Positions 27,666 to 37,027 are shown, counted from the first letter of the stretch. The stretch is 64,000 nt of DNA from Fluviicola sp. XM-24bin1 (GCA_003149635.1 QCWI01000003.1:1-64000); one strand, 5' to 3'. The notes: generated by a model not told the origin, from the sequence alone. Numbers and translations: made by a program.

Positions 27666-29243
27666 TTAATATCCTGGGTTTTGAGCCAAGTTTGGATTCA
27701 AGATGATATCCGATGTTGGGATTGGATACAGGTTCAAGTGCGATGAAGCCGCAACTCCATTCACGTCTCCACCTTTAAATGGCCAAACGTATGATCCTTC
27801 CGTGTAACGACCGAAACGAATCAAATCGGTACGGCGTGTACATTCCCAACTCAATTCACGCGCTCGTTCGTCTAATACATCATCCAACGTTACACCCGTG
27901 ATGTTAAACGATGAATTTCCGTAAGCACGCTCTCTCAATTGATTAAACAAAGTCTCTCCCGTTCCTGTGTTTCCAGCTCCGCGCAATGCTGCCTCCATGT
28001 ACATCAAGTACACGTCTGCCAATCGCATCATTGGGAAATCAACATCTGAGAATCCTGCGTTTGCGTTCGATCCCAGGTTTCCTGTCGAAGTGATGTTTCT
28101 GAATTTCGGGAAGGCGTATCCTTCTGTGAATGTTCCCAAGTTGGTGATGTCCAAAGTTTGTCCATCACGGTAGAACAAGAAACGTGAGTCTTGCGTTGTG
28201 TCCGGGAATTTCTCCACGAACGGACGCGTTGTGCGCAATCCTTGCCATCCACCATTAGTTCCGTATTGAGAAGCAATCATTGATCCTCCGATAGAAGCGT
28301 TGATCAAGAAAGTCGTTCCTCCATACGTTTGTGTAAACATGCCATCGAATGTCACTGGGAAGATGATTTCAGGAGAGGTTTCGTTATCCGCTAGGAAGAT
28401 GTCTTGATAGTTGTCATCCAATTGGTAGTATCCCCAATCCATTACCTTCTGACAGTACGTCAAACAGTTGGATGCACGTGATAATCCTGTGTACACCTCA
28501 GCGTTCAAGTAGTTTTTCGCCATCAAGAATTGAGCTGCTGCTTTGCTTGCTCGTCCGTAAGGACATTGAGCTGGATCCAACAACAAGTTCTCCAAATCCA
28601 ACAACTCTCCTTCGATGTACTCGAACAAAGCTGCACGCTGAATTTGCTCTGGAACACCTCCTCCAACAAGATCGGCTTCTGTTACAAATGGAACGTTTCC
28701 AAACAAGTCCATAGCGTGTGTGTATGCCAATGCGCGTAAGAAGCGTGCTTCGTTTCTGAAGGTGCGAATTTCTTCCTGCTGCGCATCGGTAAATCCACGC
28801 TCCGTCATTTTCTCGTCAGAGCTTTCACGGATGAACTCGTTACACAAGGTAATTTGATAGAAGATACGCGCATACATTGCTTTCACAAATGCGTTATCCG
28901 CTGACCACTGCATGCGGTTCATTTCCGGAATTCCTGGATCGTTCCAACCACAAACTGACTCGTCTGTTGGAAGTTCTTGCAAATTGTACAATACACGTAC
29001 ATATGCTGAGAATCCTTCATCGATTCCAGAGATGTCTCCATTACCCGCTGGCCCTTGAATTCCTGTTACAGAAAGCCCTGAGTAAATCTTCGCCAATACG
29101 TTAATGTAGTTCGCAGGATCGCTGTAAACCACTTCTGAATTCAGCCCATATTTCGGCGTTTGGTTCAGTTGCTTCTTACAAGAACTCATTCCTACAAGAA
29201 GTACCGCTGCTAAAAGAACTGAAGTATATTTAATCGTTTTCAT
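27666..29243 (-). CDS. susD: SusD/RagB-family starch-binding lipoprotein
   Basis: 525 residues, signal peptide with lipobox (GMSSC) at about residue 22, so an outer-membrane surface lipoprotein. The body has the TPR-like helices of the family (ARFLRALAYTHAMDLFGNVPFV is the hallmark region, about 170-190) and the C-terminal RagB part (FPMMRLADVYLMYMEAALR; LDERARELSWECTRR). It forms the lid on the SusC channel and binds maltooligosaccharides. It lies 11 bp downstream of susC. No SusE/F lipoprotein follows; the operon ends in a terminator. Confidence 0.95.
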   Translation of the reverse strand: MKTIKYTSVLLAAVLLVGMSSCKKQLNQTPKYGLNSEVVYSDPANYINVLAKIYSGLSVTGIQGPAGNGDISGIDEGFSAYVRVLYNLQELPTDESVCGWNDPGIPEMNRMQWSADNAFVKAMYARIFYQITLCNEFIRESSDEKMTERGFTDAQQEEIRTFRNEARFLRALAYTHAMDLFGNVPFVTEADLVGGGVPEQIQRAALFEYIEGELLDLENLLLDPAQCPYGRASKAAAQFLMAKNYLNAEVYTGLSRASNCLTYCQKVMDWGYYQLDDNYQDIFLADNETSPEIIFPVTFDGMFTQTYGGTTFLINASIGGSMIASQYGTNGGWQGLRTTRPFVEKFPDTTQDSRFLFYRDGQTLDITNLGTFTEGYAFPKFRNITSTGNLGSNANAGFSDVDFPMMRLADVYLMYMEAALRGAGNTGTGETLFNQLRERAYGNSSFNITGVTLDDVLDERARELSWECTRRTDLIRFGRYTEGSYVWPFKGGDVNGVAASSHLNLYPIPTSDIILNPNLAQNPGY

Positions 29244-29254
29244 AATGCTCTTTT

Positions 29255-32200
29255 TTATAGTCTGAATGATAGGTTAATACTGTAGAGACGTGGACGAGGG
29301 TAGACGTTCAAATCAATTCCTCCGTTAATCTCTGGATCAATTCCTGAGTAGTTCGAGAAGATGAATGCGTTGTTCACGGTGAACGATGCCGTCAAATACT
29401 TCTTGAATTTATATCCTACTGTGATGTAATCGATTTTGATGAAATCTGCTTTCTCCAAGTAATGATCACTCAACAATTGCTTATCTGTTAATGTCTGAAT
29501 TTCGTTTTCGAAGTAGAATGAGCTCAAGTTCGACAGGAATCCTGATGTTCCTACTCCCTGGAATGTTCCTCCTACTGAGTGAATGTTGTTGTAGTTGTAT
29601 CCTCCAACTTCTCCTCGCATTGAGAATCCAGCGAACCAACGTTTGTATTCGAAGTTCATGTTCAACCCGAAGAACCAATCCGGAATGGATTGCCCGAAAC
29701 GGTAACGATCTTCTTCGTTGATCACACCATCTTCATTACGATCAACGAATGCATCCAATTCTGTGTATGTCGATCCGTTAGGAGCTGTTTGCCCCACTTC
29801 GATTGGCTGTCCTGCCGCGTCGTATTGCTGTTCGAATACGAAGTATGTGAATGTCGGGAATCCAACTGAGTGAATCTGAACGTTGTTTCCAATACCTCCA
29901 GCGATTCCTCCAACTGGAATACCCGGCGAATCTGGATCTGGAACTTGCGTTAAGTTCAAAACTTCGTTACGGTTATACGTTGCGTTCACACCGATATCCC
30001 AACGGAAGTTCTTGCGCGCCATTGCCGTTCCATTCACAGCGATCTCAATTCCTCGGTTGTCCATGCTTCCTACGTTTGTAAGAATCTGGTTCGTGAAGTT
30101 GGTTCCTGCCATTACTGGAACTACTGCCAATAGATCGTCTGTGCGTTTGTAGTACAAGTCAATGGTACCGCTGATGCGATCTTTGAACATTCCGAAGTCC
30201 AATCCGATATTGTAACTCTGCGTTTCTTCCCACTTGATACTCGCGTCGTATCCATCCGGACGCAATACAGTGTAGTATGTTCCTCCAAAGTAGTACTGCG
30301 CTGTAAGTGTTCCTTGCTGATAGTTCGGAATGTACGGGTAATCTGCCCCGATATCCTGCTGACCAGTAACCCCGAATCCTCCGCGTAATTTCAACAAGTT
30401 TACTTTCTTGAGTTTCTTCATGAACTTCTCTTCGGTAATCATCCATGCTCCTGAAACAGATGGGAACCATCCCCAACGTGTTGCAGGCGAAAAGCGAGAA
30501 GATCCATCACGACGCAATGTTGCAGTCAAAACGTAACGATCTTTATAAGTCGCGATACCACGTCCGTAGAATGAAAGCAATGCGTTAGCTGTGAAGAATG
30601 GATTTGGATTCTCTGGGAAGATGATGGAATCCTGATCGTAGTTGTACGTTGCGAAACTTGGAGTGCTTGTTTGCCAATCTTGCCATGCGTAACCAGCAGT
30701 TGCATCCAACAACCAGTTTTTGAATGTGGAATCACTGTTGTAGTTTACATATGCTTCCAACAACTTGTTGCGTTTGTTACTTGTGTACTGAGAATAGCTT
30801 CCATCTGAGAAGAATCCAGCTGCTGAAGTTGGCAATACGCTTGTTTCTCCGCGTCCGGTAGAAATATCCGTACCTCCGTTTACAACTGCTTTGATTCTTG
30901 GTGCAAACGGCAGCTTGTACGTCATTCGAACGTTTCCGATCAAACGATCTACAATTCCGTAATCTTCGCGCTGATTCAACAATCCAACTGGGTTTTTCGG
31001 TGCTAACGTTTGTGGGTCTCCTCCAGAATTCAACCATTCGAAATATCCTCCGTACGCATCGTTTCCAGATTGTACTGGTTGCGTTGGATCGAACAAAATT
31101 GCCGAACCAATCGCTCCACGATCTGCGAAGAAGGTATTCGTACGTGCGTACTTCACTGAAACGTCTACGCGCAATGTGTTGTCAAAGAAACGCGGATTCA
31201 AGTTCAATCCTACGTTGTAACGATTCATTTGATCGCGCTTCAAAATTCCATCTTCAATACGCGCACCCAATGAAAGGCGGTACGGTAAGGGTTTGAATCC
31301 ACCTCCAACAGAAACGTTGTAGTTTTGGATCAATCCTGTGCGGTAAATTTCACGCTGCCAATCTGTGTTCGCATCTCCTAACAAAGCTGCTTGTGAAGCC
31401 AGTCCGTTGGTGTTTACCAAATCGCGGAATTGATCTCCTGTTAATACGTTCACAAACTCTACGTTTTGAGAAACCGTCGTCCCGATTGTAGCGCGTACAT
31501 TGAATGCTTCCTTGTATCCGTTTTTTGTTGTAATCAAGATAACCCCGTTGGCTCCACGTGAACCGTAAATCGCCGCTGCGGATGCATCTTTAAGGATTAC
31601 GAATGACTCAATATCTGCTGGGTTGATCAAGGACAATGGGCTCGGTGCTCCGGCAATTCCTCCGTTATCCAAAGGAACTCCGTCCACAACGATAAGTGGA
31701 TCGTTACTGGCGTTGATGGATGTTCCACCACGCAAACGAATTGTACTTCCTGATCCAGGTGCTCCACCATTCGTATTGATTTTCACTCCGGCCACTTTAC
31801 CTTGAATCAATTGTTCTGGTGATGCCGCTGGCGTATCGTTAAAGTCCTCTTCGGTAATTTTCGTAGCTGCACCCGTCAAATCCTTCGTACGCGTAGTACC
31901 ATAACCGATAACTACTACGTCATCCAAGTTTAAGGCATTTCCTGTACTAAAGTTTCGGGTTACTGTTTCTCCGGGTTTGAACTCTACGTTAAATGATTTT
32001 TGGTCAACACCAATTCCGCGGATCACAATCTCCTTCACTTCGCTTTCTCCGCTAACGGGAATGCCAGTGAGCTCAAATTTTCCGTCGAAATCCGTTTTGG
32101 TACCGATTTGTGTTCCGGCAACGATTACTGTCGCATCGTATAATGGTTCCCCATTATCGTCGGTTACTACACCGGTAAGGGTCGCTGTTTCCTGAGCTGA

Positions 32201-32266
32201 AGACGAGAATCCCGCAGCTATGAATACCAGAGAGACAACGATTCTGGATAGAATATTCGATTTCAT
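29255..32266 (-). CDS. susC: SusC/RagA-family TonB-dependent receptor
   Basis: 1003 residues from the ATG at 32266; the track start at 32287 overlaps the promoter box, and MKSNILSRIVVSLVFIA is a good signal peptide. Order: carboxypeptidase-regulatory-like domain (LTGVVTDDNGEPLYDATV, 28-110), a TonB-box region (VVIGYGTTRTKDLTGA), plug (LIQGKVAGVKINTNGG ... IRLRGGTSINASNDPL), and a 22-strand barrel ending NLSFRL. Imports maltodextrins across the outer membrane with SusD. Regulated by operator copy 4 at its own promoter. Confidence 0.96.
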   Translation of the reverse strand: MKSNILSRIVVSLVFIAAGFSSSAQETATLTGVVTDDNGEPLYDATVIVAGTQIGTKTDFDGKFELTGIPVSGESEVKEIVIRGIGVDQKSFNVEFKPGETVTRNFSTGNALNLDDVVVIGYGTTRTKDLTGAATKITEEDFNDTPAASPEQLIQGKVAGVKINTNGGAPGSGSTIRLRGGTSINASNDPLIVVDGVPLDNGGIAGAPSPLSLINPADIESFVILKDASAAAIYGSRGANGVILITTKNGYKEAFNVRATIGTTVSQNVEFVNVLTGDQFRDLVNTNGLASQAALLGDANTDWQREIYRTGLIQNYNVSVGGGFKPLPYRLSLGARIEDGILKRDQMNRYNVGLNLNPRFFDNTLRVDVSVKYARTNTFFADRGAIGSAILFDPTQPVQSGNDAYGGYFEWLNSGGDPQTLAPKNPVGLLNQREDYGIVDRLIGNVRMTYKLPFAPRIKAVVNGGTDISTGRGETSVLPTSAAGFFSDGSYSQYTSNKRNKLLEAYVNYNSDSTFKNWLLDATAGYAWQDWQTSTPSFATYNYDQDSIIFPENPNPFFTANALLSFYGRGIATYKDRYVLTATLRRDGSSRFSPATRWGWFPSVSGAWMITEEKFMKKLKKVNLLKLRGGFGVTGQQDIGADYPYIPNYQQGTLTAQYYFGGTYYTVLRPDGYDASIKWEETQSYNIGLDFGMFKDRISGTIDLYYKRTDDLLAVVPVMAGTNFTNQILTNVGSMDNRGIEIAVNGTAMARKNFRWDIGVNATYNRNEVLNLTQVPDPDSPGIPVGGIAGGIGNNVQIHSVGFPTFTYFVFEQQYDAAGQPIEVGQTAPNGSTYTELDAFVDRNEDGVINEEDRYRFGQSIPDWFFGLNMNFEYKRWFAGFSMRGEVGGYNYNNIHSVGGTFQGVGTSGFLSNLSSFYFENEIQTLTDKQLLSDHYLEKADFIKIDYITVGYKFKKYLTASFTVNNAFIFSNYSGIDPEINGGIDLNVYPRPRLYSINLSFRL

Positions 32267-32284
32267 AAAATAGCTTCGTTTCAG

Positions 32285-32292
32285 CAAATGTA
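32285..32292 (-). promoter_or_regulatory. susC -7 box
   Basis: Minus strand TACATTTG, perfect TAnnTTTG, with a TTG 20 bases upstream inside operator copy 4. It predicts a start site near 32278 and a 12-base leader, which supports the ATG at 32266. Confidence 0.7.
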
Positions 32293-32308
32293 GAGAAAAA
32301 TTGAATAA

Positions 32309-32323
32309 ATGTCAATATGACAC
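32309..32323. promoter_or_regulatory. Sugar-regulon operator, copy 4 (susC)
   Basis: ATGTCAATATGACAC, overlapping the -33 region of the susC promoter. Confidence 0.7.
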
Positions 32324-32393
32324 ATAGGTTTTATTTTCGACCCGAATTTCGCTACACAACTGATTCATAAGTGCATTATAAGATAATGTAAAT

Positions 32394-32425
32394 AAAAAAA
32401 GAGCCCTAATTCAAGGGCTCTTTTA
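32394..32425. terminator. Strong bidirectional terminator upstream of susC
   Basis: Stem AGAGCCCT / AGGGCTCT with A7 before and TTTT after on the + strand (T7 on the minus). On the minus strand it closes the structured transcript initiated near 32638, before the susC promoter. Confidence 0.85.
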
Positions 32426-32638
32426 TTTCGACTAACACGTACCCACTTGACAGGGTACACCTAACATACTTGAGAAATCGTTTTGGTATTGGAAAGGTGC
32501 CCCTAAAGCACCTTATCCATTACCTAATTGGCTGTGTTTCTACTAAAATTTATGGACGTAAGCATGCCACAGCCAACACGCATTTCTTCTAAAACATTTC
32601 TTAAACTAACCAGGGTCTGATCTATCAGACGGTACAAA
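32394..32638 (-). ncRNA. Structured, operator-controlled small RNA or leader upstream of susC
   Basis: About 245 nt between a -7 box and a strong terminator, without an ORF of note. Helices on the minus strand: GTCTGA-TAGA-TCAGAC (32615-32630); AGAAATGTTTT (32591-32601) with AAAACgATTTCT (32473-32484), closing a multiloop; TTGGCTGTG (32568-32576) with CACAGCCAA (32528-32536); GGTAATGG..AAGGTGC with GCACCTT..CCAATACC (32485-32524); GTACCC-TGTCAAGT-GGGTAC (32439-32458). The dense nested pairing, own promoter and terminator indicate an RNA gene. It is not tRNA, RNase P RNA, SRP RNA or tmRNA by inspection; a 6S-like RNA is an alternative to a sus-specific sRNA or attenuating leader. Confidence 0.65.
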
Positions 32639-32644
32639 TATATA

Positions 32645-32652
32645 CAAAAATA
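32645..32652 (-). promoter_or_regulatory. -7 box of the structured RNA
   Basis: Minus strand TATTTTTG, perfect TAnnTTTG, six bases downstream of operator copy 5. Confidence 0.65.
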
Positions 32653-32658
32653 TATTAT

Positions 32659-32673
32659 GTGTCACAATGACAC
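32659..32673. promoter_or_regulatory. Sugar-regulon operator, copy 5
   Basis: GTGTCACAATGACAC, perfect six-base arms around CAA. It sits where it would block the promoter of the structured RNA, and is too far (about 370 bp) from the susC start to act there directly. Confidence 0.75.
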
Positions 32674-32701
32674 TAACTTTTTTGTATAAATTACAATAAG
32701 T

Positions 32702-35092
32702 TTACTTGATTTCGATAGTTGCCCGACCGTCAGTGAGTTGGATATCATTCAATGGACACTCCTTACTTTTCTTATTGAACTTGATCTTTTTTCCGTTGAC
32801 TCTGATCTTACGAACCTTACCGTCCCAGAGGTGGAGTAGAAAATCGACGGTATTGATTTCTTCCATGGAATTGTGGATCTTAATCAACGTTCTTTTTGAA
32901 TCCGTTACGTAGGAGAAGCGAAAGGCATTGAAATCGGGTGGCCCCTGCTTTTTCATCAAATTGATGCCGCCTTTGGAGCTTTCATCGATGACCACGGTGT
33001 CCGAACCAACACGCTTTGCGTGATAGAAATGAATGGTTACATCGTTCGGATCGTAAGCATCGGTATTTTGAAGTCCTTCTACCATTGGAACGAAGGCGTT
33101 GGCGCGGACAAAAACCGGAATGTGCTTCATTGTTAAAGCAACGGTATCCCACTGATGTCCCTCGTGTAACTCGCCGGAATAGAAATCATACCAACAGCCG
33201 GATGGGAAATACACCGCTTTCTTTTCTTGCGATTTGTGGAGCACCGGAGCCACCAAAAAATCTTTCCCCCAGAAATAAATGGAATCGTTTTCGTAAATCT
33301 CTGTTCCATCCCATCGGTCTGCATAATAAAAAAGCGGGCGCATTAACGGCGTTCCGTTACGATGATTCATTCGCGTCGTTTGGATGTTGTAGGGCAATAA
33401 GCGGTATCGTAATTCGATGGTTTCTTTCGCCAGTTGTTTCGTTTCGGCATCCCAAAAAATGGGTTCGGCAGGCACTTCTTCTTGTGCATGCGGTCGGAAA
33501 ATGGGTTGAAAAACGCCGTATTGCAACCAACGCGTGTACAATTCGGAATCTTCATAATCGCCCGCGAATCCTCCGAGATCTGAGTGCATATATGCCAATC
33601 CTTGCATGCCCATTTGCAACGCAATTCCCGGTTGTGATTGCAATCCTCCCCAAGAACGATTGACATCGCCCGACCATGGAATCAAGCCGAAGCGTTGTGC
33701 CCCAGAATATCCCGCACGCATTAAAATGAAAGGTTGATCGCTGTAGTTTCCATTTTCAGCTTCTTCCTTTTGCCATTCTTCCTGGATCATTTGCGCCCAT
33801 CTATTCCCATAGATGTTGTGCACTTCATTGGCCGTTCCTGTGGCGTGCATCATTTCCGCCGGATGGACTTCGGGCTCACCCAAATCACCCCAAAAACCAG
33901 CAATGCCCATCGCCTTGAGATCCGAGTATTTCTCCCAAAACCACTTTCTTGCTTGTGGCGAAAACACGTCCACCAAACCGGTATTTCCAAAGTAGAATTC
34001 ATATGTCAGCGGATTGCCGGCTGTGTCCTTTGCGATGGCATCGTTTTCCAAGGCTTCCTCCCAACGATTGGAGGTCGTTAAAATGAACGGTTCTGTAACC
34101 AATACAGTTTTGATTCCCTGATCTTTCAGTCCTTGAATCATTCCTTCTGGATCGGGAAAAGAATCTTTGTGAAACTCAAGATTTCCCATAGTGCCTTTGA
34201 TGGAATCACCGAACCAATACAAATCCAGAATGATGGCGTCCAATGGGATTTCATCCTCTTTGAATTGCTGAACGACGCTTTCCACTTCTTCCTGAGAATG
34301 GTATCCAAATCGACTGGCGAAATTCCCGAGTGCCCAAACTGGAGGAGGCATCTGACGGCCTGTCAATCCTGTCCAATTGGAAAGTAACTGTTCCCAAGTT
34401 TTTCCGGCAATTACTTGATAGGTTCTACGCTCACTAACCGTGCTAAATTCAACAATGTTTTTGTTCTTGCTGTCTAGATCCAGATAGCCCGTTCCGGGAG
34501 CATCGAAGTGCACCGCGTAGCGTTTCGATGACAAGAACATTGGAATACAAAAGTTCATCAATGGCGCCTCTGTTTCGTATCCGTAATGCGCTCGGTTGTA
34601 CAATTCCAACTTCTTCCCTCTTCGATTCATTGGCAAGGCACGTGCGCCTCCTCCGTAGAGCACTTCATTATCTGAGATGTTCATTTGCAGATCGTATCCA
34701 ATTGAGTCAGATCCAAATCCAACTTGCGTACACAGTAAAGAATCATCGTACCAATAACTGAGTTCGAAGGGATCAAACTGGACTCTGATTTCGATGCTTC
34801 CATTGGGAGAAAAATCCGGTGCAACAATGATCATGTCTTCCTTCTCCTCCATCTTGAGGTCGATGTCCGCATAATCATCAATTACCGCATGAGAGGTGCT
34901 TTCGGTTTTTTGCCATTCAGGGTAATAATTCGTTTCCACCACTCCTTCGCGGTAGTAGAAGATCTCGTACACTCCGCTAAATGTTTCAATGCGTAGTTTT
35001 CCCTTTTTCTCAATGGAATAGAAATTAACGGCATCCTGACCTGTGGCAAGGAAACTCAGCGCTATCAATCCAAACGAAAGGAAAAATTTCAT
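32702..35092 (-). CDS. GH31 alpha-glucosidase, secreted
   Basis: 796 residues. Signal peptide to LATGQ, N-terminal beta-sandwich (about 20-240), then a GH31 barrel with LDLYWFGD, the nucleophile Asp in GFWGDLGEPEVHP, and the acid/base Asp in WSGDVNRSWGGLQSQPG. The C-terminal beta domains follow (QEKKAVYFPSGCWYDFYSG). Releases glucose from non-reducing ends of maltodextrins, probably in the periplasm. It lies one base after the SusA-like gene and takes the place that SusB (GH97) holds in the Bacteroides starch system. Confidence 0.92.
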   Translation of the reverse strand: MKFFLSFGLIALSFLATGQDAVNFYSIEKKGKLRIETFSGVYEIFYYREGVVETNYYPEWQKTESTSHAVIDDYADIDLKMEEKEDMIIVAPDFSPNGSIEIRVQFDPFELSYWYDDSLLCTQVGFGSDSIGYDLQMNISDNEVLYGGGARALPMNRRGKKLELYNRAHYGYETEAPLMNFCIPMFLSSKRYAVHFDAPGTGYLDLDSKNKNIVEFSTVSERRTYQVIAGKTWEQLLSNWTGLTGRQMPPPVWALGNFASRFGYHSQEEVESVVQQFKEDEIPLDAIILDLYWFGDSIKGTMGNLEFHKDSFPDPEGMIQGLKDQGIKTVLVTEPFILTTSNRWEEALENDAIAKDTAGNPLTYEFYFGNTGLVDVFSPQARKWFWEKYSDLKAMGIAGFWGDLGEPEVHPAEMMHATGTANEVHNIYGNRWAQMIQEEWQKEEAENGNYSDQPFILMRAGYSGAQRFGLIPWSGDVNRSWGGLQSQPGIALQMGMQGLAYMHSDLGGFAGDYEDSELYTRWLQYGVFQPIFRPHAQEEVPAEPIFWDAETKQLAKETIELRYRLLPYNIQTTRMNHRNGTPLMRPLFYYADRWDGTEIYENDSIYFWGKDFLVAPVLHKSQEKKAVYFPSGCWYDFYSGELHEGHQWDTVALTMKHIPVFVRANAFVPMVEGLQNTDAYDPNDVTIHFYHAKRVGSDTVVIDESSKGGINLMKKQGPPDFNAFRFSYVTDSKRTLIKIHNSMEEINTVDFLLHLWDGKVRKIRVNGKKIKFNKKSKECPLNDIQLTDGRATIEIK

Positions 35093-35093
35093 C

Positions 35094-36932
35094 TTACTTC
35101 AATTCAATGATCATGGCTTGTTTTGCAGAAACCTTCAATGGAGCGTACAAATCGACAGCGTATCCTTCGATTACTTCCATTCCGACATTGTAATCGCCTA
35201 CGCTTTCCTCAAATCGGCTCCAGTCCAGTTCCTGATCTTCAGTCGAATTGTTCAACACCACCATGACCGTTTCGTTATCTGTGTATCTAAAATAGACATA
35301 CACATTGTTTTGAGGCAAATACTGCGTTGTTTTTCCCGAGTGAATCACTTCGGCGGTTTTGCGCCAGTTCAACACTTTTTTCGTGAATTCGAAGTATTCG
35401 TTTTGTACATCGGTTCTTCCTTCTGCCGTGAAGGCATTGTTGGGATCCCCTTTCCAGCCTCCGGGGAAATCCTGTCGAATGGCTCCATCGCCTTTTCCTT
35501 TGTCCCCGGCCATTCCCACTTCAGTTCCGTAGTAAATTTGGGGGATCCCGCGAACGGTTGCAATAAGCGTCAAGCCCAGTTGGTAATCTTTGAAATCCGA
35601 ATAGATTTGATTGAAACGTTGCGTGTCATGATTCTCCAAAAAGACCAATAAGTTCTTCGGGTTCGGATAGAGAAAATCGTTCACGAAATTCTCGTACACC
35701 TTGATCATTCCATCCGACCAATTCGGATTTTCTTCGTGGAATACGGTTCCGACAGCATCATGCAAAGTGAAATCCATTACAGACGGACAATATGTATTGT
35801 AGCTTTGAATTGCTCCGATTGGGCTGTCCTCCTGCCAATACGAGATTTGCGCTTGATCGTGCAGCCAAACCTCACCGACAATGTTAAAGTTAGGATATTC
35901 ATCCATGATCGCCTTCGTCCAAGTGGCAATTCCCTCTTTGTTGTTGTAGGAATAAGTGTCAACGCGCAGACCATCCAAACCTGAAGATTCAATCCACCAA
36001 ATGGCATTTTGAATGAGGTAGTTGAGCACCAAATCGTTGCTTTGATTCAAATCCGGCATCGTCGGAACGAACCATCCCTCCTCACAATATTTTTGATCAA
36101 TGTCGGAGGTGTTCGGATCGTATTGCGTCGTCATGCGGTAGTTGCTTTGCGCGTATCCCGGAAATTGATGGAACCAATCATAAGTTGGCATGTCGTTCAT
36201 CATCCAATGGCTTATTCCCCAGTGGTTGGTCACGTAATCCATGATCAACTTCATATCGCGCTGGTGCATTTCTTCCGCCAGTTGCTTGTACAAAGCGTTC
36301 GTTCCATATCGCGGATCGACTCGATAGACATCTCCCTGACCGTAGGTATGGTAAGAATACGTAGTGTCGTCATCCAGAAGCAATGGTGTCGTCCACAATG
36401 CCGTTACGCCCAACTCATTGAGGTAATCCAGATTGTTAATGATTCCTTGAATGTCTCCTCCGTGGCGACCACCTTGCTTGGATCGATTGGCTTTTTCCAC
36501 AGTTGCAGGGTGACTATCGTTCGAAGGATCTCCATTCGCAAATCGATCGGGCATGAGCAGGTAAATGACATCGGAAGCATCAAAACCTTGTCGCGATTGC
36601 GAGCCTTGATCACGACTTTTCAACTCGTACGAATATTGAATTGTTTTTCGCTTTGATTTCTTGAATTCGATGGTATAGGAACCGGCAACCAATCCTTTCG
36701 TCTCAAGGGTCACAAACAGGAAATTCGGATTCTCTGTTTTTCGAACGTTCGAAATGGGAATCTCACTTTTTAAGATTTCCATATCACCCGCTCCCGGAGC
36801 GTGAAACATCACTTGTACTTCGGATCGATGCATGCCAGACCACCAGTTTCCGGGTTCTACATGCGTGAAATCCTGCCCGTAAACCAAAGCGGTTACGAGT
36901 ACTAAGAGTATTGAGAGTGCATTTTTGATCAT
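35094..36932 (-). CDS. SusA-like GH13 neopullulanase/cyclomaltodextrinase
   Basis: 612 residues, matching SusA-type enzymes (about 617). Signal peptide to VYGQ, an N-terminal beta domain of cyclomaltodextrinase type (VEPGNWWSGMHRSEVQVM, 24-120), then GH13: YLLMPDRFANGD, MDYVTNHWG, DGLRVDTYSY (nucleophile Asp), IVGEVWLHD (acid/base Glu), FLENHDTQRF (third Asp). Periplasmic hydrolysis of imported maltooligosaccharides. First gene of a two-gene operon with GH31, driven from operator copy 6. Confidence 0.93.
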   Translation of the reverse strand: MIKNALSILLVLVTALVYGQDFTHVEPGNWWSGMHRSEVQVMFHAPGAGDMEILKSEIPISNVRKTENPNFLFVTLETKGLVAGSYTIEFKKSKRKTIQYSYELKSRDQGSQSRQGFDASDVIYLLMPDRFANGDPSNDSHPATVEKANRSKQGGRHGGDIQGIINNLDYLNELGVTALWTTPLLLDDDTTYSYHTYGQGDVYRVDPRYGTNALYKQLAEEMHQRDMKLIMDYVTNHWGISHWMMNDMPTYDWFHQFPGYAQSNYRMTTQYDPNTSDIDQKYCEEGWFVPTMPDLNQSNDLVLNYLIQNAIWWIESSGLDGLRVDTYSYNNKEGIATWTKAIMDEYPNFNIVGEVWLHDQAQISYWQEDSPIGAIQSYNTYCPSVMDFTLHDAVGTVFHEENPNWSDGMIKVYENFVNDFLYPNPKNLLVFLENHDTQRFNQIYSDFKDYQLGLTLIATVRGIPQIYYGTEVGMAGDKGKGDGAIRQDFPGGWKGDPNNAFTAEGRTDVQNEYFEFTKKVLNWRKTAEVIHSGKTTQYLPQNNVYVYFRYTDNETVMVVLNNSTEDQELDWSRFEESVGDYNVGMEVIEGYAVDLYAPLKVSAKQAMIIELK

Positions 36933-36954
36933 TCGCTGAAATTAATAAATTTTA

Positions 36955-36969
36955 GTGTCATTATGACAC
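36955..36969. promoter_or_regulatory. Sugar-regulon operator, copy 6
   Basis: GTGTCATTATGACAC, perfect six-base arms around TTA, 22 bp upstream of the SusA-like ATG on the minus strand. Confidence 0.75.
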
Positions 36970-37027
36970 TTTGACTGCTGCTGACTGCGTTCAGCTTGTC
37001 AATAATAGGTATAAATACGGTGCAAGA

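Noticed and set aside
32266-32287. Longer susC start at 32287
   Set aside because: It overlaps the predicted -7 box and places extra charged residues before the signal peptide; 32266 fits better.
32394-32638. RNase P RNA, tmRNA or SRP RNA for the structured region
   Set aside because: None of the conserved cores (such as the RNase P GAGGAAAGTCC or the SRP GGAAGGAAGCA type motifs) is present; 6S-like RNA remains open.
36009-36656. 215-aa ORF on the + strand (and similar at 33016)
   Set aside because: Shadows of the GH13 and GH31 genes on the other strand.
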